Shown piece by piece: positions 1 through 8,560 of a stretch of DNA of 26,528 nt. Below the pieces are notes generated by a model. The model worked only from the letters and a program-made list of their open reading frames with translations, ran no database searches and was not told the DNA's origin. Positions within the stretch are counted from its first letter, which is position 1; every line of letters begins with the position of its first letter. Origin of the DNA: Mesotaenium endlicherianum (taxonomy: Eukaryota; Streptophyta; Zygnematophyceae; Zygnematales; Mesotaeniaceae); NCBI GenBank assembly GCA_009602735.1, contig WELA01004091.1, forward strand, positions 280,532 through 307,059, read 5' to 3'. The position numbers and the translations under genes were made by a program.

Positions 1-64
1 GGGCCCCCCCTTTCGCCCCCCTTCTCCCCCCATTATGTCATCAGCATGCGTTTCATGCTCATAC

Positions 65-640
65 CTGCATCGGATTCTCTTCCAAATAGTCGCCTCCTCC
101 TGCAGTGAACCTGCTGGACACCTTCACCTTATCCTCTGGCTCCTCGAGTGCTGTCATCTGCACCGGTGGAGGTGCTTCTTGGGCTCTTAGACTCGACGAG
201 GTTGAAGCAATAGCCCGAAGAGGTGTTCCCTGGAACTGGGCTGCCTTGTTGCTCGTCCATGATCGTACAGTTCTGAGTCCCAAATGCACGGCTCCTAAAG
301 CAAATCCAGATATTCTACATCCGGACTTCAAAGAAGAACACAGATTGTGGTGAATCGTAGCATGCAATCTGCCATCTGACTGGTGAGAGAGAGCTCTGGG
401 GGTATTACAGGCAACAAATCCGAGTGGTAAGCATGAATTGTCACAGGAATTGTTCTTGTTATGCCATAAGAACTCGTGCCCATACACAGGCACACAAGGG
501 TTCCCACTTTTAGTTCTTTCACAAGCTTTGAACTTCAATGTAAGGCTGACGTCTTTGCGCTGGACCTTCTCAAAATATCCCCTGTGGCTTCCTTGCGAAA
601 TGTAGAGTGCAGAATTTCGAGCTAACTGTATTGCCTGCAT
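65..640 (-). CDS. Possible partial exon of an unrecognised gene leaving the left edge
   Basis: An open minus-strand frame ends at a good splice donor: reading minus, ...ATGCAG is followed by GTATGAG at 64-58, and the frame stops immediately after. This suggests the coding sequence continues in another exon beyond the window. The downstream part (about 65-350) is rich in Ser, Arg, Thr and Ala and then becomes acidic (ALEEPEDKVKVSS), as around a chloroplast transit-peptide cleavage region. No family is recognised. The upstream part (350-640) looks less protein-like and may be intron or UTR; possible acceptors ending in TTTGAAG or TTTGCTTTAG lie near 295-335. The true start is not identifiable. 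It could also be a chance open frame. Confidence 0.3.
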
Positions 641-866
641 CTCCTATCCCCAAAGTGAACTTGTACTAGATATCTTTTCAGAGCATGGCTGGTTTTTTTG
701 CAGCGCCAGCCACTCTTGCAGACTCAGCTTCAAGCGCAAGGTTGCTTCTTTCGGGTCATCAAGATACTTCCTGAATTTGGAACACGAGCGCGCTGGTCAT
801 CATCGGCTATACACTAACTACGTCTCCTCTGCTCTCGCAAGGTAGCATCAGTGGGCTCTTGCGTGC

Positions 867-874
867 TATATAAG
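867..874 (+). promoter_or_regulatory. TATA-like box upstream of the metalloprotease gene
   Basis: TATATAAG at 867-874 would place transcription start near 895-905. It fits the downstream plus-strand gene if its 5' UTR holds the candidate intron at 1156-1423. This is assigned by motif only. Confidence 0.35.
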
Positions 875-1155
875 TTCTGGTCATAGAGACACGACGAGGC
901 CCGTTCTACAGTGGACTGGAGCTGGTGTTGATCGAGTTCTGGTCGGCACCTGCAGTCACCTGGTTCCCATTGCCCGCCAATGCCCGCGCTCTCACGCGCT
1001 CTAGCTTGTCAAGCCTTGAAAGTTGAGCGTACTTGAGCCTTGCTCGAGCCCGTAAGGACGACGATGTTACACGAGGGGCGCTGCTGCCATTTGAATACAC
1101 GTCGATCTACAATTTCGTTCACCCGCTTTGTATCTTGACTGCCGTTTTATTTGTT

Positions 1156-1423
1156 GTGAGTACCTCGTGAAGGTGCCCAGTTTGTGCCTGTAGCAGACTA
1201 CAAAATAATGGAAACCGGATTGCCGACCGGTTTTGAAGCTGTGCTACGTCGAGCCCTGCACCACCCCTTTTGATCAGTACACGTCGTACACCATTGTTGG
1301 CTGTTATTGGACCTGCTTTTGTTCAGCTTACACGCCACGACATACATGCACTCCTGGAGCTTAAGTTTCTGCTTACGCTAGCTTAGGATGCAATTTTTGA
1401 CGTACTTTTTGATATCTCTACAG
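1156..1423 (+). other. Candidate 5'-UTR intron of the metalloprotease gene
   Basis: A strong donor GTGAGT (1156-1161) pairs with an acceptor ending CTCTACAG (1423) that follows T-rich sequence. The 268-bp interval contains no coding signal and ends 44 bp before the start codon. A leader intron would reconcile the distant TATA-like box with the ATG at 1468. No transcript evidence is available here. Confidence 0.35.
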
Positions 1424-1467
1424 TAGGAACGATCCTTTGGGGAAGGCGTGGGCAGGAAGAGTAGACA

Positions 1468-2982
1468 ATGAGCTTGTGTGGAGTCAGCAGTTACTGCCAT
1501 GCTGCCAGTCTAACTCAGCTCCTTGGATCTTCTTGTAAGACAGGCAGGCAGGAGCAGAGTCTTAGCAGGTCCTCGGCAGCTTTTATACAAAGAGGGACGT
1601 CAACATTACGCTGCTCTGCGTTTGCTGGTTCTGTAAGGAGACCGAACCATGTTCAACATAATACGCTTAGAAGGTGGCAGAAAGCACCAGGGCCTCGACG
1701 AATTAATTATGTATGTTCGCCAAGAGCTTCGATAGAGGGTGAGTCCGAGGGAGCAGACGGGCGACTAGATGAGAGTACTCCTGCGGAGTTGGTTGGGAAA
1801 GATGAAGGTGTCAGTGCACAGACATGGAAGGTGGGTGGTTATGGTATGCTTCTAAGTTTAGCTGGAGTTGTTGCCGGCATGAACCTCGAAGGACCTGAAT
1901 CCGTGTTGGAAGCAGTGGCAGTGTTAGCTGCTATTGTGACCTTTCACGAGTGTGGACACTTCTTGGCAGCCCGTCTACAGAACATCCATGTCTCAAAGTT
2001 TTCAATCGGGTTTGGCCCAACGCTGGCTAAGTACCAGGGTAAGACTGTGGAGTACACGCTACGAGCCATTCCTTTGGGTGGCTTTGTGGCCTTTCCTGAC
2101 GATGATCCTGAAAGCGAGATTCCGCAAGATGACCCAAACCTATTGAAGAACAGGCCAGTGCTGGACAGAGCCTTAGTCATCAGTGCGGGCGTGGTGGCCA
2201 ACGTACTGCTTGCATACACTATCTTGTTTACCCAGGTCAACACAGTAGGGTTGCTTCAGCAGGCGTACAGGCCAGGGGTGAACGTGCCAGGCGTCATTGC
2301 CCAGTCTGCGGCTGAGAGGGCAGGAGTCCTTGCAGGGGATGTCATCTTAGCCGTCGACGGGGAGAAGATCCAAGCTTCGGATTCTGCTGTGGTGGAGCTG
2401 GTGGATACGATCAAGGGAAGTGTTGGGCATAAGATAAAGTTCACAGTGCAAAGAGGGCCAGACCTTGTAGATATTGACGTGTTGGCAGACAAGACGTCCG
2501 ACGGCATGGGGAAGATTGGCGTACAGCTGGCGCCCAATTCGAAGCCTTACAGGCTGAGGGCAGCCAACGTGGTGGAGGCTGCACAGCTGGCATCGGAAGA
2601 GTTCGGGAGGCTGCTGGGGAACGTGACAGATGGCCTCAAGCAGCTGGTGCTCAACTTCTCCCAGGCTGCCAACAAGATATCGGGGCCCGTTGCCATCGTT
2701 GCAGTCGGGGCTGAGGTGGCGAGGAACGATGTGTCGGGCCTGTTCCAGTTTGCTGCCATAGTGAACATCAACCTGGCTGTGGTGAACAGCCTTCCCCTGC
2801 CTGCGCTGGACGGAGGGTATCTTGCCCTGCTCCTTGTCGAGGCTGTGCGCGGGGGCAGGAAGCTGCCCAATAACTTGGAGCAGGGCATCATGTCATCGGG
2901 TGTGCTTCTCCTGTTAGCTGTGGGTATGCTCCTCATTGTGAGAGACACGCTCGACCTGGGAGGCCTGGGAGGCATGCTGTAG
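1468..2982 (+). CDS. ARASP: Chloroplast site-2 membrane metalloprotease (RseP/ARASP-like)
   Basis: This is an intact 504-residue single-exon protein of the M50 site-2 protease family, zinc enzymes that cut substrates inside the membrane. Residues 1 to about 90 are rich in Ser, Arg and Ala with few acidic residues, like a chloroplast transit peptide. The zinc motif HECGH is at 160-164. A substrate-gating segment PLGGFVAFP follows at about 200, and a membrane span (ALVISAGVVANVLLAY) at about 232-250. A PDZ domain with the VPGVIAQSAAERAGV...GDVILAVDG pattern occupies about 270-345. The second catalytic motif, LPLPALDGG, places the metal-binding Asp at 448. A last hydrophobic span is near 475-492. 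The order HExxH, PDZ, LDG matches bacterial RseP and Arabidopsis ARASP, which sits in the plastid envelope. All catalytic residues are present. The ATG at 1468 is preferred because the leader it adds looks like a transit peptide. A TGTAA polyadenylation-type signal lies about 80 bp after the stop. Confidence 0.9.
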   Translation: MSLCGVSSYCHAASLTQLLGSSCKTGRQEQSLSRSSAAFIQRGTSTLRCSAFAGSVRRPNHVQHNTLRRWQKAPGPRRINYVCSPRASIEGESEGADGRLDESTPAELVGKDEGVSAQTWKVGGYGMLLSLAGVVAGMNLEGPESVLEAVAVLAAIVTFHECGHFLAARLQNIHVSKFSIGFGPTLAKYQGKTVEYTLRAIPLGGFVAFPDDDPESEIPQDDPNLLKNRPVLDRALVISAGVVANVLLAYTILFTQVNTVGLLQQAYRPGVNVPGVIAQSAAERAGVLAGDVILAVDGEKIQASDSAVVELVDTIKGSVGHKIKFTVQRGPDLVDIDVLADKTSDGMGKIGVQLAPNSKPYRLRAANVVEAAQLASEEFGRLLGNVTDGLKQLVLNFSQAANKISGPVAIVAVGAEVARNDVSGLFQFAAIVNINLAVVNSLPLPALDGGYLALLLVEAVRGGRKLPNNLEQGIMSSGVLLLLAVGMLLIVRDTLDLGGLGGML

Positions 2983-4925
2983 TCCATCCAGGGGCATGAT
3001 TTCTGACACTGCGTAGCTTTTCTTGTTATACTATTAGGTTGCACCTGTGCTAGTTTGGACTTGTAAATTCACCCAGTGATACGCCCAGTGATATGAGAAC
3101 AGTAGGAATAGTATATTGCCACATGTATGCAGGTTAAGGCAGCATACTGATAACAAATTCCTAACGATTCTGACCTGCGTTCCCGGCGTATATGTGCATG
3201 CCAGAACTGCAGGTAGGTGAATTGAAATTTTATTTCGTTTGCTTTGCAGCTACACTGCTTGTCTCTGCTTAATAACCAGCAATCTTAGTATATTGGTTGC
3301 TGGCAGGGTGCCGAATGAGAGATTAGTGAAAGATAGTCAAGATGATGACGAGTGTGCTATCAAAAAAGAGCAATAGCAATATTTTTTTCTGAGTGTATCT
3401 TGCTGGCAGTCCCTTGCTTTGCGTGTCATGTGGGTGAAACTTTGTGGAGTGGCCAGAGCGTGGAAAGAGCCAGTGGGTAGTAAAGTTTATTTACTGTCTA
3501 GCATGTCATAAGTGCACACACAGCTGATCCACTTTGAAATTTCAGTTGTGAAAGTGTCGTTCTTGCTTGTGCTGCTCGTTGCGATCTCAACCTGTTGCTA
3601 TAAGGCTGGACTGGCTGAAGTACTAGACAAGCAACAAGCTGGAATATACTATGGATGCCTAGTTCCAATTCTTCACTTGATCCATCAGCATGCCTGTACA
3701 TGTCGGGTATCGAATTTGATATGAGCCAGAGCCCGTACTCTCAGCAGGATATACTGATCCTTTTCATTTGCATACAAGAGAGTACTACCAGGCCAGAGCT
3801 GCTACTTTGAAAATTCTCTCCCGGCATATATATGTCAATTGGAAGAAATTTTCAATGTCCAATGGTTTTCACAGCAGAAACATCACCTGGCTTGGCGTCT
3901 CCTCCTGGGCGGGCTGTTCTTATCGCTGAAACATAGAGGGTCGAAGTAGATACTAGGTGAAACATGGCTCCAAGGAACTGTGCTTGTTGTTATAGAGCAT
4001 AATTTTCAAACATAGTTTGTGCTATACTCACTGTCTCGACTAAAGGGTTTGCCATCGTATCAACACTTCAGCATTTGAAGCTGTCGCGTCAATTGTTGCC
4101 TGGCTGTAGTATAAGTCTGGTCACACGGCAGCCACAATCAAGCTTCCTCCAGGTGGCAAGAGCTCTGCACAACAAAGCAAGAGGGCAATACATCAATTCA
4201 CAGCAAGTGAAGCTGCCTTAACATACAACATAAACGCCTAGCACATAAACAAACAAAAGAATGTGTCTTTTCAGAGTTTCCAAAAGCTCAGAGGCCTCAG
4301 ATAAAGTCTGAATTGTACAGACCAGTGACTCGTCAGACAACCTAACCAGTCGTTTACCAGAGCCCGACAATAAATTTCACTCATGTCTCCACGTTGCAGC
4401 AACAGGTGACTAGAGATTGGACGATGGCAACTGGCAGCAAGCAACTGGCTTAAGACCTGCACTCTTGTAGGAGTAACGAAGAGTGGTTGACAACAGGTCA
4501 CAGCTCTTAGGTTACAGTGACCCCCACGGGTGTCAATTCCGAGCACCAAAAGGGCATCAACGATGTGTGGACTATGAACCACATTTGTGCATGCAAACTC
4601 ACAAATGAATACACTTCGCGTGCAAATGTGTACGATTGGAAGTCCATGAAGTTCATGAGCGAGAGATTTAAAAGCTTCAACAACGAACGAGGAGATAGAA
4701 ACTGAAGCCTTATCCTTCCACCAGAGTGCATCGTTCAGCTATCGGCCAAGTAATCACCACCTCTATTCAGCTCAGAAAGGCCTGCCTAAGCAACAAGAAG
4801 CTTTTTTGCTTCTAAACGAGGACCTGAGATGCTATGCTCAATACTACTATGAGCCCCGGCTCACTTTGGGCATCAAGGCCCTTGAAGTGCTAGACTGTGA
4901 CCAGAACACAGTCTAGGTGTAACTC

Positions 4926-4927
<2 letters not shown>

Positions 4928-4956
<29 letters not shown>
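4928..4956 (+). repeat. (TG)n microsatellite
   Basis: About 14 uninterrupted TG units. The short ORFs crossing it on both strands encode only Cys-Val or Thr-His repeats and are not genes. Confidence 0.95.
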
Positions 4957-4958
<2 letters not shown>

Positions 4959-5195
4959 GCTCTTCGTTCAAGACAGCACTTGATGCCCCACCCATATGGC
5001 TTCCTCCTCCTAGCAGCCATCTGAGAGTACCACAAGGCTTGCAGAGCTTAACTTCCACACGGGAATGCCTTCTTTACCCCCACTATTTGGCCACAACCCC
5101 TAGCTCCAGCCTATCACGCCCGCATTTGGGCCCCAGTATCCATGCATCAGTGATGCAGCTGCTGGTGCGAGCTTCTCTTGGGAGATGGGAGATGC

Positions 5196-5240
5196 CTTTA
5201 AAAGGGGAGATGGGAAAGGGGGGGGGGCGGGGGGGGGGGA
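5196..5240 (+). repeat. G-run tract with G-quadruplex potential
   Basis: The plus strand has GGGG, GGG, then runs of about ten and ten G split by a single C. This is downstream of the minus-strand SICKLE-like stop codon, so the transcript would carry C-runs while the non-template plus strand carries the G-runs. Exact run lengths in such tracts are prone to sequencing error. Confidence 0.7.
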
Positions 5241-5315
5241 GCAGTGATGCACATATATGCCATGAAGGGAAGGGAGTTTGGAAAGACTCACTTGCAGCAA
5301 GCAGATCGTTTGAGA

Positions 5316-6245
5316 TCACAAGAGGTCTCTCCAGGGGTCTTCCACCATGGACTTATTATAGAACAGCTCAGGCTGCTCTCTAGCCGACGCCGGCCCGCCT
5401 CGCCCTCGTCCTCCGCCTGACTCGTTGCCATATCGCGCAGCTTTGGGTCCTCTCGATGCTCCACGACCGTCATTCCCTCCCCTACCGTGTTGACCCCAAT
5501 CGTCCCGTCTTCCCCTCCCTCTCCCTCCCCCGCCTCCCCTATTAAATTGCCTCCCCCTGCCACCATCCTCTCCACGACTTCCACCAGAGTACACCGGATG
5601 CTGAGGCATGTCTGGTAGGTTAGAATGTGCATTTCCTTGCCCTCTTCCCATCCCTGGCGCCACCCCTACATAGCTTGGTCCAGCTGGCACTGCAGGGTGG
5701 GAGTAAGGAGGTGGACCTTGGGGAGGAGGAAACATCCCTAAGGGTGCAACCCCGGTGCCTGGGTTTGATTGAAATGGAGGGGCCATGTATACGTTGCCAG
5801 GTGGTATGCTGGGAGGGAGGGCGGAGAGTACTGGTGCATATTGGTAGTGCTGCTGGAACTGTGGCTGCATGTGCGTTGGTCCTGCCGAGGCAGGTAGACC
5901 TCCCTGGGGTGGACCTAGTAAGCCACCGACAAACCCCGCCACCTGGACGGAAGGCTGCAACTTGCTGGCAGCTGTTGAAGGACCCTGTGGACGAAATCTC
6001 TTACCTCTCTCGTATCCAGCCATAGGATCTGTATAGAAATTAAAGCCACCTTGTCCCCCTGCCGCACTGTGTGCAGGAATTTGTGAAAGTTGTTGTCCTG
6101 CACCACTTACTGACTCTGAAAAAGGTGGTGCTAAAGCAAAAGGGTTGTGAAGACTGCCAGCAGAATGCGAAGGAAGAGGCTGCTCCGCATCAGCTTGAGC
6201 TCTCAGAGCTTTAAGCCTTTCCCTTCTGGCTTCTGCTTCATCCAT
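5316..6245 (-). CDS. SICKLE-like proline- and RGG-rich RNA-associated protein
   Basis: This is an intact single-exon frame of 309 residues starting MDEAEARRERLKALR. Plant SICKLE proteins, which act in microRNA production and intron-lariat turnover, begin with a similar acidic/Arg-rich helix. They also carry an F-N-F-Y-T-D-P-M type motif, here at 68-75, and end with a conserved N-K-S-M-V-E-D-P-W segment, here at 297-305. These similarities are from memory of the family. Between them lie a Pro/Gln-rich middle (about 100-200) and an RGG-box region (about 223-284, with many RGG, GRGR and GGR repeats) suited to RNA binding. There are no membrane segments. It is divergently arranged with the GT61 gene upstream. 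If it is not SICKLE, it is an RGG-box protein of unknown role. Confidence 0.7.
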   Translation of the reverse strand: MDEAEARRERLKALRAQADAEQPLPSHSAGSLHNPFALAPPFSESVSGAGQQLSQIPAHSAAGGQGGFNFYTDPMAGYERGKRFRPQGPSTAASKLQPSVQVAGFVGGLLGPPQGGLPASAGPTHMQPQFQQHYQYAPVLSALPPSIPPGNVYMAPPFQSNPGTGVAPLGMFPPPQGPPPYSHPAVPAGPSYVGVAPGMGRGQGNAHSNLPDMPQHPVYSGGSRGEDGGRGRQFNRGGGGGRGRGRRDDWGQHGRGGNDGRGASRGPKAARYGNESGGGRGRGGPASAREQPELFYNKSMVEDPWRDLL

Positions 6246-6797
6246 GATGCCGTTGCACGAGAATCAGAGTAGCTTCAGCAACCTGCCCTAACGGCCTCAA
6301 TATAATACCTAAAGAGAAGCCTTCATATGGCTGTTACCTGTCTGTTTGACACCACTACCTAAGGTCCGGTTACGTGTTCCGAAGATCAATACGATGAGTT
6401 TTTCCTCATCATAATCTGCTATACTCAGCTCCCTCATCCAATCTTACAAGCGAGGAGTTAGCTCTCTACGAAAGATGTTTGGTTACATCTGGGTAAATTT
6501 GTAAGAACCAGCACAGCGTCTTAAGAGTTGCACTGAAAGACTACAGCGTATCGACCAATTGCATGTTTAGCGTGCACGCACGTGCACTACGTGCAACTTG
6601 ACTTCCATTAGCTCTCGTTCTGCATGTTGACTTCAACCAATTCCAAAGTAACTTGCTTTCTTATATGGGCAGATTACTAAACTACCACCACAAGTTCAGT
6701 TTATTACAAAATCTAACTCTATTTACTTACATTTCCGACTCTGTCTGAGAAAATGCTTCTGACCACCATGCATTGGAAGTGATACTCGATCTACAGA
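6246..6797. promoter_or_regulatory. Divergent promoter region between SICKLE-like and GT61 genes
   Basis: The 552 bp between two start codons facing away from each other is AT-rich and non-coding. It contains CCAAT boxes at 6554-6558 and 6637-6641, and a G-box CACGTG at 6579-6584 nested in the alternating run GCGTGCACGCACGTGCAC. CCAAT and G-box elements are common in plant promoters. Their use here is inferred from position. Confidence 0.45.
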
Positions 6798-8518
6798 ATG
6801 TTTCTGAGGACGCTGTTTGTCCTTTTGGCGCTGGCTATTACGACTGTCCCAGCTGACTTTGTAGAGGACGACTCAGAAGGAGTATCTCAACAGAAGACCA
6901 CCTCTTGCACTTGCTACATTATTGAAAACAGGTTCTGCTGTGGGCAAAGCCTGTGCATTTGTAAAAATATTTGTTACAACGGGCAAAGCTTGGTTTCCAC
7001 AGAGCCTCAGTGTAAGGATGCGAGTGATGTTGCCCCTGAAGGACCCATCTGGCCTATTAAGTGCTCAGCAACCTTCTCTGCAAGACCCGGCACTTCAGCG
7101 CGTACGAGCAAGTTCAGGCACTGGTATACGCAAGCTATGGGCATTGAGTCTGGCTTTGGCTTGATTGAGGAAAGGAGCAGGCCATGGATGGAGACGAGGG
7201 ACAAAATTGAGTGGCGGGACGGAACGACCTTCATCCTGAAACTTCTTTCAAGAGACTTCAACATAGCTCACTTCATAGGTGCTGCTTTTCCTCCTCTTGT
7301 GTTGTTTACGAGTGCAACGAGTATGCGAAGTCAATGAACGATCTCTGCATCTTTCAAGACTCCTCGACACATTGCTGACCACAAAATTGCTTGCTCTCTG
7401 CAGAGACCATCATGAGAGTAGAATTGACAATGTATGATGCCCCGTGCATGCGTAGAATTTGTTATCTTCCTTTCGACAAGGTGACAGACCTTGCTTGTCT
7501 AACATCTCAGCAGGGAGCAGTAGAAGTACGCTTCAGCGGTTCTCTCTTCATATCTTTCACAAAAGGTGACACGAGTGTAACATCACATCAGTGAGTGTCC
7601 TATGGATGGGACCTCAAAGAAGGCACTTTTAGATGCTGAAGCCATCTTCATGATCCTTCTCAACAAGATATTAAAGGGCACGTGTCCTCGATATATTCAG
7701 AATGCCAGCGTGAAGCAACTGCTTGCTTCATGACACCGGAAGGCTCGTAGATCAAGCAAGTCGGCAGTTGAGGTTGTGCTACCAGCCTTAGTGAACACAG
7801 TCAAGCTGGAATTGCCAGCTGGCAGAATAAGTGCAGAGCTTGTCTTCTGTGCAGCTTCTTAGAAAGCCGAAGGCGCCTTGGGATCTCTCAGTAGGAGCAG
7901 GGTGTGACTTGTTCCTCCTTCCCCCTGCCCTGCCCTGCCCTGCCCTGCCCTGCCCTGCCCTGCCCTGCCCTACTCTGGCCGGCGTGCAGGGAAAGTGAAT
8001 CAGCTTCTGCTCGTCAACAATGCGACGGTGCCTGCCCTGGCGGGAGAGGTGGACCGTCTGTTGCTCTGGAGAGACAATCGCTTTGTGAAGTCGTAAGCCC
8101 GCGCCTGATACAGCCCCCCACGCCTTAAGCTCCTTCTGCTTGTGTGTGTGCATGGGTCTGTGTGTGTGTGTGTGTGTGTCGCGCGCGCGTGCGTGTGAGT
8201 GTGCGCACGCGCCCTACTCGATGCCATGGATGCTTGTGTTCTCAAGCAGTGTTGATTCAACAAGTGGCAAGACTAAGCAAGACCACTGCAGAAGGGGCAG
8301 ACTGCCAGTGCAGTCAGGCCGTGCCCTGAGTCGCGTGTATGACCCTGGGGACACTTGTCAGGAAGGTTTGTGTCTTGCGGCACGTGATGATTGCAAGAGT
8401 GAACGTACTTGACTTGCTGCAGACAGTAACTTGTACGGCTGGACCTGGACGGAGATACTGTCTACTCTGCCGGATCAAAGCTCGCGCCTGTGCACACACG
8501 CACACGCGTGCGAGCGCG

Positions 8519-8560
<42 letters not shown>

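Larger units (their letters stand above)
2983..5315. other. Intergenic stretch without a recognisable gene
   Basis: After the metalloprotease stop there is a 3' UTR-like segment (TGTAA near 3062), then AT-rich sequence with short open frames only. None shows a domain, a plausible splice pattern or coding-like composition. The right-hand end, about 4,900-5,315, holds a TG microsatellite and G-runs and probably includes the 3' UTR of the minus-strand gene at 5316. Confidence 0.6.

Noticed and set aside
906..1100. Minus-strand 64-residue ORF with Arg/Ala-rich start
   Set aside because: It lies antisense to the probable 5' UTR of the metalloprotease gene and has no family resemblance.
1944..3044. 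Minus-strand ORFs opposite the metalloprotease
   Set aside because: They are shadows of the strong plus-strand gene with no domain of their own.
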